Shown here piece by piece: positions 54,601 to 61,651 of a stretch of 64,000 bases of DNA (the stretch's first letter is position 1; every line of letters starts with the position of its first letter). This DNA comes from Bacteroidales bacterium. GTDB taxonomy: Bacteria > Bacteroidota > Bacteroidia > Bacteroidales > UBA6680. Below the pieces are notes generated by a model, which searched no databases, was not told where the DNA came from, and worked only from the letters and a program-made list of their open reading frames with translations. Position numbers and translations under genes: made by a program. The DNA lies in contig JAOARD010000007.1 in assembly GCA_025210735.1 (NCBI GenBank), positions 165,006 through 229,005 of the forward strand, in the 5' to 3' direction.

Positions 54601-55492
54601 TAAGATCTGTCTCAGTTTTACCATCTTTTGTTGGGTTATAGTAGATTCCGAAGTTCTTTGACTGACGAGGATCAAGGCTTACCTCTTCTGGTTTAAGATC
54701 AGTTGAGAAATCTGTTCCTTCAAGTCCCTCAATTGCTGTAATAGTTAGTTTTCCAATACCATTATTCACAATCTGGAAATTGTTACCACTAAAGATATTC
54801 TGCCCTACATATGTCTTTTTAAAAGCATAGTTACCCGGTGCTCCACCAATTATTGGCGATGACATTGGAGTATACTCCTGTACCTTTACAGCATCAAGTC
54901 TGAAAGTGTTTGCAATATCAGACTCCTTACCAACATAGTTAAAGGCAACCTTTATAGTTTTACCTTTATAAGCAGATATATCAATTTTAGATGTAAGGTG
55001 ACCAAAGTGAGGCCATGGCCATGTTACATATGAGTTCTCAATCATTGTCTGATCATCCTCTGCCCATATTACTGTCCATGTGTTACCATCATCTTCTGAT
55101 ACCTTAACTTTTACATCGTATGTATCGTTATCAACACTGTACACTTTATTACATGCCCACATAAACGATAACTGAGTATGTTCCATATCGGCTGGTATAA
55201 CAATGTTCTTTGTTATTAACCACTCATTCTGCAACGGAGTATCAGTATTAGACGATATCTCAGCACAACATCCTGCACTAAGAATATACGATTGAAGGTA
55301 CTGCGGGTCGATATCGTTAAAGCACTCAACTCCCCAATGCATTACAGATGCATCTCCGTTTTTTACAGACCAACCTGCCGGAGGAAAACTCTGTTCAAAC
55401 TCTTCGTTCAGTAATACCCTTTTTGCTTCTTCGGCAAATGAATTTGCCAGAACTAACAAAAAGCATACACTTAGTAAGGTAAATTTTCTCAT
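51602..55492 (-). CDS. Giant secreted multi-adhesin protein (choice-of-anchor J type), T9SS cargo
   Basis: 1296 aa; signal peptide MRKFTLLSVCFLLVLANSFA. Four cleaved-adhesin/choice-of-anchor-J modules (about 25-205, 325-470, 575-735, 850-1025), each with FPPAGW or PPMGW near the start and a terminal (D/L)D.V segment (FRLDAVKV, VFIDDVIL, TGLDNIDI, FMVDDVEM). Between them are anchor-D-like domains and an FN3 (about 480-570). Two putative-Ig domains (about 1035-1125, 1130-1215) and a T9SS type A sorting domain (SIYPNPASTV) end it. No protease motif is present. Related modules in gingipains bind haemoglobin and matrix; here it is likely a surface adhesin, perhaps working with the C11 protease next to it. 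Confidence 0.9.
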   Translation of the reverse strand: MRKFTLLSVCFLLVLANSFAEEAKRVLLNEEFEQSFPPAGWSVKNGDASVMHWGVECFNDIDPQYLQSYILSAGCCAEISSNTDTPLQNEWLITKNIVIPADMEHTQLSFMWACNKVYSVDNDTYDVKVKVSEDDGNTWTVIWAEDDQTMIENSYVTWPWPHFGHLTSKIDISAYKGKTIKVAFNYVGKESDIANTFRLDAVKVQEYTPMSSPIIGGAPGNYAFKKTYVGQNIFSGNNFQIVNNGIGKLTITAIEGLEGTDFSTDLKPEEVSLDPRQSKNFGIYYNPTKDGKTETDLKIKTNGGDFICHISATKEQLPQGYSVESFESETFPPAGWTKDKSGWKRGEFYALSGKAVARCHFEDDNPTLKTPRLNMSTGSHKFTFFYREDGSNVNENETYVKFSKDGGNTWQKIKTLTFNNSTWEEVTIDLGEPKSDNCYIKFDYNLTIYGWSTECGAVFIDDVILPPLWQEGSAPLASQNPDPINDAVNQNISVILRWDPVLMAEDYKINIGTSEDDPTDVVSGLKITDVTEYMATNLKYSTKYYWQVIPENEHGKAENCPVWSFSTFDDPTIKVFPYFMGFEDNSKTMPPMGWVMAGERKWLPGEVPFQGNVCARTVWGAGEAILQMPPIELPSDKDMQIAFYWKDANIYPENRVGKTDTTFFEISEDNGKNWKRVDFLSTSKPMTEYVRVKYSLADYKGKSVIVRWRDWGSGNDATGTGLDNIDISELKSNGNPYLVNRSWSAGRHNYHVNVQSGDIFRLFNDGTSNLTITNAAFSNANFSTNLDSENLDLAPGTYVDFGFKFNPVESGVINTTYTLTFNSGDVIEIKLDGHSNPADVRYYSFEENDDFVIDIPPFILKDVDRHPTVKPIMTNYDNIGAPFAYIVMNHKKTFYNAYPKTGDKVLMSLTVQADGEDCNDWLITPKARAKEGAKFTFWAKSYTDQFKLSQFNVLVSEKDDKIGNFKVLEDGKLLRAGSDDWEEFSFDLSAYAGKDIHIAIQNVTEFDGFIFMVDDVEMSKFIFSDTPNNAPEFTSTAITEATVGTEYVYDVVATDSDDDNLTIKLDSDVSWLTLTTGENGKAKLSGTPAEENKGVNRVVLSVTDGVQTIKQEFDINVTVAAATNNAPEFTSTAIVEAEENEEYIYNITVTDTDNDNITITLENDIAWLKLTAVENGKAKLSGTPAKANIGTQNVVVVATDGKETVKQTFDIKVKEGKVLGINDNTQNVSIYPNPASTVINIEGVDNAVVSVYNTNGVMVIKEQTTNRLNVSGLSTGMYIVKIQTSDYVITRKLNIK

Positions 55493-55928
55493 TTGTTATT
55501 ATTTTAAGTTATTCAGTTAAATTATAGTTGACATATGTTCTTATAGACATACTTATAGCAACATTATTTTTTTGATTTGCAAATTCTGGTAACAAATCTA
55601 TTTTAACATGATTAAAAAACTTAATTTTTCACCCCTACAAGTAACAACACACCTTATAACAAATAACAACATCAATAAAAACACCATATAACAAATTACA
55701 TATCACAGAAAACACTACACACTAATTTTCAACACAATAACAGATAACAGAAATAATAACAAACAAACATTTTTTAATTATTATTATAACAAAGCAGCAT
55801 ATTTATTAATGTACAGAGCTCTTTTTTTTATACATTGTGGCTGTATATTTAGGCTTTGGAACTGTTACAACACATTGCCCCAGTTAAATTAATTGTTAAA
55901 CAACCCTTTATAAAAAAAACAAGTCAAG
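55493..55928. other. Divergent AT-rich intergenic stretch
   Basis: About 435 bp between the divergent adhesin and TPR/LuxR genes. Extremely AT-rich with CA- and AACA-rich runs. I see no ORF, repeat array or firm promoter box, though both promoters must be here. Confidence 0.45.
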
Positions 55929-57767
55929 ATGAAATACACAATATTTCTTCTGGGATTATTAAATATTGTCTCATTAGGATCGTTTGATAAAATACAAAAT
56001 TTATTAGATAAATCTAAAAAAACAGATTCAACTGAACTTGCTGAACTATATGTAAACATCTCAAAGGAGTACTATTCTGTATCAAACAATAAGGAGTCTG
56101 AAATATATGCTCATAAAGCTCTGAAACTTGCAGAAAGACTTAACCAACATGATATGGAGATTGAAGCCATGATTCTCATTGGTAAGAATGATGAGGTAAT
56201 AAATCATGGTAAGAACACAATTACCATATATATGGAGGCACTTGCCAAAGCAAAAGAGATTAACAACGAGTACCTTATTGGTCTTACACAAAACCGGATT
56301 GGTCAATTCTATTACTCTCTGTGTCTTTACGATCAGGCAATGAAATACTTTTATGATGCACTGCATATTGCCGAAGACAACAACTTTAAGGAACTTGAAT
56401 CGATGATTGTTAATAATATTGGTATAATATTTTATGTTAACGGTGATTTAGACTCAGCTTTAGAACAGTTTCTTAAGTCGAATATGATAAGTGATCAGCT
56501 TAAGAAAGAGGATCCTACATCGTTAAATAATATAGGACTCGTACACTGGATGCAGGGTGATCTTGATAAATCGCTTGATCTGTTTCAGCAGTCGATGGAG
56601 ATAAATAAGAAAAACCACAATTTTAAAGAGGTATCTACTCAGCTTAATAACATCGGACTTGTTTACAGAGATATGAACAAGTTAACAACATCTCTAACAT
56701 GGTTTGAACAATCGCTTAAAATAAGTAAAAAGATAAACGATAAACATGGTGAGATAAATTCACTTATTAATATCTCTGGTGTTTATATGGAGCAGAAAAA
56801 ATTGGACCAGGCTACAGAGATACTTAACAGGGCTCTCAAAGAGAGTAAGGAGAACAACTATAAGGATTATCTGCTTGAGTGCTATAAAGGACTTGCTCTT
56901 ACATCAACATTTGAGAACGATTTTGAAAGAGCACTTGATTTCACACATAAACAGATGGCTCTGCACAGCTCTATTTTTAATGAGAAGAAGAACAGAGATA
57001 TTGCTCAATTAAATAATGCATATGAGCTTGAGAAGAAACAAGAACAGATTGATATTCTTGAGAGCGAAAAGAGTATGCATCTGATTCTATGGGGAGGTCT
57101 GTCTGTTCTTTGCGTTGTAATTGCCATATCGGTGTATATTTCGTTATCATCTAAGAATAAACTACTAAGGCAAAACAATGATATTCTTAAACAGAAGGAG
57201 GAGATAAACTCTCTGCAACTTGACAAAATAAGTCTTGAAAACGAAAAACGTGCACAGGAAAATATTTTGCTGCAAAAGGATATTGAGGCAAGAAATAAGG
57301 CTGCAATACACCAGAAAGAGAAGTACGATCTGGAGTTGGAGCATAAGAACAAAGAGCTTAGTACTATTGCTCTTATGGTAAATAACAAAAACGATATAAT
57401 ATCTCAGATATGCGATAAGCTTACCGGATTATCCGGCGATTTTAAGGTAGAGAACAGAAAAAAGATTAATGCTATGATAAGAGAGGTTAAGAATAGCGTT
57501 GATACAGATAAAGAGTGGGATACATTTAAAAAACATTTTGAGGAGGTTCATAATGATTTCTTCGACAAATTATTAAGTCAATCATCGGCATTAACAACTA
57601 ATGATCTTAAATTATGTGCATATATGCGTATTAATGTAAGCACAAAGGAGATTTCCAGAATACTGAACATATCACCTGCCGCAGTAAATCAGCGCCGTTA
57701 CAGAATAAGAGAGAAATTGGATATCCCACAGGAGATTACTCTTTTTGAATATATGAGTAAGGTGTAA
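55929..57767 (+). CDS. TPR sensor-regulator with membrane helix and LuxR-type HTH
   Basis: 612 aa. Signal-like N-terminus (MKYTIFLLGLLNIVSLGS), then six to seven TPR units (about 38-350; for example LYDQAMKYFYDALHIAEDNNF), one TM helix (about 383-405, LILWGGLSVLCVVIAISVYISL), a charged coiled coil (about 406-490), and a C-terminal LuxR-like winged HTH (about 545-612: LTTNDLKLCAYMRINVSTKEISRILNISPAAVNQRRYRIREKLDI). This periplasmic-TPR/cytoplasmic-HTH design is common in Bacteroidota one-component regulators. It is divergent from the giant adhesin gene and may control it. Confidence 0.88.
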   Translation: MKYTIFLLGLLNIVSLGSFDKIQNLLDKSKKTDSTELAELYVNISKEYYSVSNNKESEIYAHKALKLAERLNQHDMEIEAMILIGKNDEVINHGKNTITIYMEALAKAKEINNEYLIGLTQNRIGQFYYSLCLYDQAMKYFYDALHIAEDNNFKELESMIVNNIGIIFYVNGDLDSALEQFLKSNMISDQLKKEDPTSLNNIGLVHWMQGDLDKSLDLFQQSMEINKKNHNFKEVSTQLNNIGLVYRDMNKLTTSLTWFEQSLKISKKINDKHGEINSLINISGVYMEQKKLDQATEILNRALKESKENNYKDYLLECYKGLALTSTFENDFERALDFTHKQMALHSSIFNEKKNRDIAQLNNAYELEKKQEQIDILESEKSMHLILWGGLSVLCVVIAISVYISLSSKNKLLRQNNDILKQKEEINSLQLDKISLENEKRAQENILLQKDIEARNKAAIHQKEKYDLELEHKNKELSTIALMVNNKNDIISQICDKLTGLSGDFKVENRKKINAMIREVKNSVDTDKEWDTFKKHFEEVHNDFFDKLLSQSSALTTNDLKLCAYMRINVSTKEISRILNISPAAVNQRRYRIREKLDIPQEITLFEYMSKV

Positions 57768-57843
57768 TATCTTTGTTGTGTTAAAAATCAGAAGCAGTTT
57801 AAATTTGTTTTCTGAATTTTTTATCAATGAAAATTGAAGCATA

Positions 57844-57891
57844 ATGAGGCAAATTTTATGCGAATGGTGGTTCCATTTAAATGAAATTTAA
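57844..57891 (+). CDS. Short FHL-family mini-ORF on the + strand
   Basis: 15 codons, MRQILCEWWFHLNEI, then TAA. The CE..FHL core and the preceding ATGAAAATTGAAGCATAATGA echo the repeat consensus (ATGAAACGAAGCATGAGA). It points toward the + strand CGGC gene at 58046, i.e. the orientation rule holds on this strand as well. Too short to stand alone as a gene call. Confidence 0.3.
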   Translation: MRQILCEWWFHLNEI

Positions 57892-58001
57892 CGAAATTAG
57901 ACTTCATATTTCCATATAAAAAACTGAAGGATAAATTTTAAACAGCTTCTCAATATACTATGAAGCAGCTATGTAAAAAGCCGCTTGATTTAAGCCTGTT
58001 T

Positions 58002-58045
58002 TTTGTGTAGTTGCTCCATCTGACAAATTAAATATACTATTACAG
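58002..58045 (+). repeat. Degenerate FHL-family element directly before the CGGC gene
   Basis: GCTCCATCTGACAAATTAAA (from 58013) matches the 3' half of the element, and ACAG stands directly against the ATG at 58046, as in the minus-strand copies. An in-frame TAG at 58008 removes the upstream half of the peptide. Confidence 0.55.
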
Positions 58046-58378
58046 ATGAAGAAGATAGGAATAATTAGATGTTTACAGACAGAGGATTACTGTCCGGGCA
58101 GTACATGTTTTGCTGTAGCTAAAAATGGCAAAAAGGCTTTTGAAGAATATGGTGAGGTTAGCGTTGTCGGTTTTATTACCTGTGGCGGATGTCCGGGAAA
58201 AAGAGCTGTAATGCGTGCAAAAATGCTGGTTGACCGCGGTGCTGAAGCAATAGCATTTGCATCGTGCATTAGTCGCGGAAATCCTATTGGTTTTGCATGT
58301 CCGCATTTTGAAAATATGCGCAGCAGCATTATAAAAAAGGTTGGTGAAGATATTGAGATAATTGACTGGACTCACTAA
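58046..58378 (+). CDS. CGGC-domain protein
   Basis: 110 aa, full-length CGGC domain: MKKIGIIRCLQTEDYCPGSTCF, GFITCGGCPGKRAV with Cys46-Gly-Gly-Cys49, FASCISRG and FACPHFENM. Eight cysteines on a small alpha/beta fold suggest metal or Fe-S binding; the family is thought to bind metals but has no proven function. Two FHL-family remnants lie in its upstream region, and a terminator follows. Confidence 0.9.
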   Translation: MKKIGIIRCLQTEDYCPGSTCFAVAKNGKKAFEEYGEVSVVGFITCGGCPGKRAVMRAKMLVDRGAEAIAFASCISRGNPIGFACPHFENMRSSIIKKVGEDIEIIDWTH

Positions 58379-58386
58379 AAAAATAT

Positions 58387-58411
58387 GGCAGCCGGATGTA
58401 CGTCGGCTGCC
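58387..58411 (+). terminator. Terminator of the CGGC gene
   Basis: GGCAGCCG / CGGCTGCC stem, 9-nt loop, then TCTCTTT; 8 bp after the stop. Confidence 0.85.
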
Positions 58412-58447
58412 TCTCTTTACACAATGCGAAATATAATGATGTTTAGT

Positions 58448-59986
58448 TTAATTCTCTCCGTTTAATCTGTCAACAGGAAATATTTTATGAGCATCTCCCC
58501 TCTCCTCTTTTAATCTTTTAAGTTCTCTGTAGGTGATATAATCTGCCAGATTAAATGAGAACATCTGCTTTGATTCATAGCGTTTTGTAAAGTAGTAACA
58601 CTTATTAACTATCCTACTCTGAATATGCTCAGGAAATCTGTCTATATGCTCATACAATACATGCGACGATGCATCTGAATATGACAGCAAGTAGTTGTAA
58701 TCTGTTTCAGCTGTATATTCACTCTCCAGATTATATCTTACAATTAATGTATCCCAGTTTACTACTGACGATAAAGCTACAATAAGCATAGTCATAATTG
58801 CTGATCTGGATAGCACGTAGAATGCAGTTGTATTCTTATATAGTTTATGAGCTACAACAGCCGTTATTGCAACAGTTATTAACAGGAATATAAAAACGCC
58901 AATACGTTTATCTGTAAGACCATAATAATTAATATAATGTATGTTTTTAACAGCTACCGAGATAATCAAAAAGAGTACCTGAATTAACCAAATGCCTACA
59001 ATCTTCTTCAGTAGTTTTCCCTGTTTTGTGAAGTTGTGTTTGTTACGGAATATAAACAGTACTATACCTATAGTAAACATTATTGCTACAATAAGCAGAT
59101 AGGTTCCCTCATGTACAAAGTTTGACAGTTCACTCTCAACAGTAACAAATCCAAACCAAACCCACGATATATCTATAACATTAACCACTAATAGTATCAG
59201 GTTTAGTGATATTGCCAACATCATAAAAGCTTTCTGTTCGCCTTTCATAACCTTGCTTTCAGACTGATCTTTAGGTACAGCTATCTTAAGATTCCATCTG
59301 TCTTTTATATTAATAATTGAACCTATACTGGTTGAAAAATAGAACATAAGTGCAAAGAATCCGCCAAAAACGATAAGTGCAATTTTACCAAACTCAAACA
59401 GATTAAAGAACGAATCTAACGCATCTATTACCGGCTCAATAACAACACCAACAAGGTTATTAAATTTAGGGTTAGCATAAGAGAATATTATTACAAATAG
59501 TATTAGTATTACCACTGGAATAATGTAGATAAACCAGCTACCCTTTATTCGTTTAAGAAAACCTGTATCTATCTTAGACAGGCTTGTTATTGATTCTGCT
59601 GTACCAAATATTGCAGATAAGGTAAGATTAAAGAATAGTGCTATTGGTGCAAACACAACTGTACGCAGATTACCGAAATTATAAAGTGCCACAAAACCAA
59701 GAAACAGCAGTATCATAACTATTTTACTATACACAGATCCGGTTAATAAAACAGCTATAGTCGATATTAAATATACTATACCCACCTCTCTTATAACCTT
59801 GCGTTTATAATTTCCTCTGTTTATATATAACATAGAGACTACTGCAAACAGAGTATAACATACAAAGTTAAGATCAAATGCCTCTGCTCTCCAAAACAGA
59901 TTATAGAATAATATTACTGAGACTATCCCTGTAATATACTTTAAAACAATATTTTTCATATCTATATTTAAGTTAATACATTTCAT
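58448..59986 (-). CDS. DUF4173/DUF4153-like polytopic membrane protein
   Basis: 512 aa with about eleven to twelve hydrophobic segments between residues 12 and 415, then a soluble C-terminal tail (about 425-512) with YRELKRLKEERGDAH. The pattern fits DUF4173/DUF4153 proteins of Bacteroidota and Firmicutes; function unknown. The ATG overlaps the TGA of a preceding FHL mini-ORF (ATGA), and Met10 (MKNIVLKYI) is an alternative start. It follows a membrane gene and a small winged-helix regulator, with an operator copy (60197-60213) in between. Confidence 0.82.
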   Translation of the reverse strand: MKCINLNIDMKNIVLKYITGIVSVILFYNLFWRAEAFDLNFVCYTLFAVVSMLYINRGNYKRKVIREVGIVYLISTIAVLLTGSVYSKIVMILLFLGFVALYNFGNLRTVVFAPIALFFNLTLSAIFGTAESITSLSKIDTGFLKRIKGSWFIYIIPVVILILFVIIFSYANPKFNNLVGVVIEPVIDALDSFFNLFEFGKIALIVFGGFFALMFYFSTSIGSIINIKDRWNLKIAVPKDQSESKVMKGEQKAFMMLAISLNLILLVVNVIDISWVWFGFVTVESELSNFVHEGTYLLIVAIMFTIGIVLFIFRNKHNFTKQGKLLKKIVGIWLIQVLFLIISVAVKNIHYINYYGLTDKRIGVFIFLLITVAITAVVAHKLYKNTTAFYVLSRSAIMTMLIVALSSVVNWDTLIVRYNLESEYTAETDYNYLLSYSDASSHVLYEHIDRFPEHIQSRIVNKCYYFTKRYESKQMFSFNLADYITYRELKRLKEERGDAHKIFPVDRLNGEN

Positions 59987-60078
59987 CTGTTTATAATTGT
60001 TTTTTCATTTGCCAGATGGAACTCGCATTTATAATCATCCTCGTGTGTGTGAATGACTATTCTCATGCTTCGTTTCAT
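59983..60078 (-). CDS. Mini-ORF of the FHL repeat family, copy 10
   Basis: 31 codons: MKRSMRIVIHTHEDDY, KCEFHLANEK, TIINR, then TGA. The stop overlaps the ATG of the DUF4173 gene. It is the second of two head-to-tail copies with a 91-nt period. Confidence 0.6.
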   Translation of the reverse strand: MKRSMRIVIHTHEDDYKCEFHLANEKTIINR

Positions 60079-60082
60079 CTGT

Positions 60083-60169
60083 TTATAATTGCTTTTTATT
60101 TGTCAGATGGAACTCGCATTTATAATCATCCTCGTGTGTGTGAATGACCATTCTCATGCTTCGTTTCAT
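60083..60169 (-). CDS. Mini-ORF of the FHL repeat family, copy 11
   Basis: 28 codons: MKRSMRMVIHTHEDDY, KCEFHLTNKK, QL, then TAA. Four nt (ACAG) separate its stop from the ATG of copy 10. It is the closest copy to the family consensus. An operator-like palindrome lies 28 nt upstream. Confidence 0.6.
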   Translation of the reverse strand: MKRSMRMVIHTHEDDYKCEFHLTNKKQL

Positions 60170-60196
60170 TAAATCATATACTTTTATATTCATAGT

Positions 60197-60213
60197 ACTT
60201 TGAATTACAAAGT
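60197..60213. promoter_or_regulatory. 17-bp palindromic operator, downstream copy
   Basis: ACTTTGAATTACAAAGT, identical base for base to 61149-61165. It stands between the winged-helix gene stop and the mini-ORF pair, so it could control an internal promoter for the mini-ORFs and DUF4173 gene. Confidence 0.65.
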
Positions 60214-60229
60214 CTGGGTATAAAAAAAA

Positions 60230-60523
60230 TCAACCTTTCAGAAGCTGCTCAAGGCTATCAAGGTGTTCCTTAAACGCACTCTTACCCAAAGCAGTAGCAG
60301 CATAAGTTGTTTTAGTTTTTTTTCCAACAATACTCTTTTCTGATACAACATACTCAAGTTTTATAAGAGCATTAATATGGCTTGCAAAGTTTCCGTCGGT
60401 AACGCCCAACAGCTCTTTAAAAGTATTAAAATCAACATTATCGTTCACAATAAGAATAGACATAATACCTAATCGTATTCTGCTCTCAAATGCCTTATTT
60501 AAACCTGATATTATGCTCTTCAT
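60230..60523 (-). CDS. Small winged-helix transcriptional regulator (HTH_34-type)
   Basis: 97 aa, nearly all one winged-helix domain: RIRLGIMSILIVNDNVDFNTFKELLGVTDGNFASHINALIKLEYVVSEKSIVGKKTKTTYAATALGKSAFKEH. Such MarR/PadR-like single-domain regulators often control the membrane genes beside them. It lies 26 bp after the 196-aa membrane protein gene. Two identical 17-bp palindromes flank the pair (60197-60213 and 61149-61165), which makes it a strong candidate for their binder. Confidence 0.88.
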   Translation of the reverse strand: MKSIISGLNKAFESRIRLGIMSILIVNDNVDFNTFKELLGVTDGNFASHINALIKLEYVVSEKSIVGKKTKTTYAATALGKSAFKEHLDSLEQLLKG

Positions 60524-60549
60524 TATAAATAAAGTTTAATCATTCACCT

Positions 60550-61140
60550 CTATTGTCTGTCGTATTTACGATACATAAAAATACCGTAGATAATATGTAA
60601 CAGACCAAATCCAACTACCCAAAAAATAAGTCCGTAACCAATTACAAACAGGTTAATTATACCAAGAACAAGTTGCAGGTATCCTAAATATCTTATTGTA
60701 TGCAGTGAGTACCGACTTGCATTAATTAATCCAAGTCCGTAAAATATTAACATTGATGGAGCAATCAGACCAACCAGCCCGTGATATAGTGATGCTATAC
60801 AGAATATACCTCCTGTAACTATTGGTATAAAAAGGTTTATAAGCATGTTCATTGATGTTTTATCAATAAGTTTATGCCCGCCTCTTTTTGTTTTTCGATA
60901 TGTAAAGTAGAATCCGGAAAGAATAGCTAATGTAAGTACAATTAATGCATCAATTACATAAAAAAGTATCAGGCCGCCTGTTTTTGTAGCAAAATAGTCT
61001 TTTAAGTAATAGGCTACAGCGGCACCAGCTACAGCAACTACTCCTGCTGAAACTCCTGATAATCCGCTCAAAGAGATAAATCTGGATGATCTCTCCATTA
61101 ACGTTCTTATCTCCCGTATATCTTCTAAATGTCGATCCAT
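60550..61140 (-). CDS. Membrane protein of unknown function, first gene of the DUF4173 operon
   Basis: 196 aa with five to six TM segments (about 27-45, 55-76, 98-120, 122-140, 150-170, 172-188) after an amphipathic N-terminal helix (MDRHLEDIREIRTLMERSSRF). The family co-occurs with small winged-helix regulators in Bacteroidota. The start lies only 9 nt from the operator palindrome, so the RNA leader must be very short. Confidence 0.78.
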   Translation of the reverse strand: MDRHLEDIREIRTLMERSSRFISLSGLSGVSAGVVAVAGAAVAYYLKDYFATKTGGLILFYVIDALIVLTLAILSGFYFTYRKTKRGGHKLIDKTSMNMLINLFIPIVTGGIFCIASLYHGLVGLIAPSMLIFYGLGLINASRYSLHTIRYLGYLQLVLGIINLFVIGYGLIFWVVGFGLLHIIYGIFMYRKYDRQ

Positions 61141-61148
61141 ATCTTTTT

Positions 61149-61165
61149 ACTTTGAATTACAAAGT
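61149..61165. promoter_or_regulatory. 17-bp palindromic operator, upstream copy
   Basis: ACTTTGAATTACAAAGT, extended by one pair on each side here (T...A). On the minus strand it includes TTACTTTG, near the TAnnTTTG -7 box, so a bound regulator would cover the promoter of the membrane/regulator operon. Confidence 0.68.
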
Positions 61166-61376
61166 AAGTGATTATATAATCTTTTTGCAAAATTTTATTC
61201 ACTATAATTAATGCTCAAAGGTTAATAGTGCCACATTTTCAGTTAAACTATTAAAACTACGCCATTTTGACACTACATATTAATTTATGTTAAATCAGCA
61301 TGCAGTGGTACTGTTTTTGAATACTGTGGTATGTACAATTTGAGTTATTATATTAAGAACAAAATAGAACTAACAT

Positions 61377-61589
61377 ATGACAATGGTAGAACACCAGAAA
61401 CAGGTATTAAAGGGGATTAGCAACAGTATGAATAAATCTCTTTTTAAAAAAGAGTTGATTAAGTCGTTATTGTGGTTAAAAGGAAATGATCAGAGTGAGT
61501 TTGTTAAGTGGGTAAAACGCAATTTTTACAACGATTTCCGCGATGTAATTGACACTGTTATATACAATGGTTTTTATCTTGCTAAATAG
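61377..61589 (+). CDS. Small hypothetical protein, 70 aa
   Basis: Basic helical protein (FKKELIKSLLWLKGNDQSEFVKWVKRNFYNDFRDVIDTVIYNGF) with no signal or TM. A second Met at codon 3 may be the start. It is followed 62 bp later by the HAD phosphatase gene, which has its own promoter. Family not recognised; its coding-like composition and good spacing make it a probable gene. Confidence 0.6.
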   Translation: MTMVEHQKQVLKGISNSMNKSLFKKELIKSLLWLKGNDQSEFVKWVKRNFYNDFRDVIDTVIYNGFYLAK

Positions 61590-61616
61590 GCCTTAAATAG
61601 TAGTTTTATTAATTGC

Positions 61617-61624
61617 TATATTTG
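61617..61624 (+). promoter_or_regulatory. Promoter -7 box of the HAD phosphatase gene
   Basis: TATATTTG, an exact TAnnTTTG match, 28 nt before the ATG at 61652. Confidence 0.5.
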
Positions 61625-61651
61625 CACAATATTATCATTACCAGATAAGCT

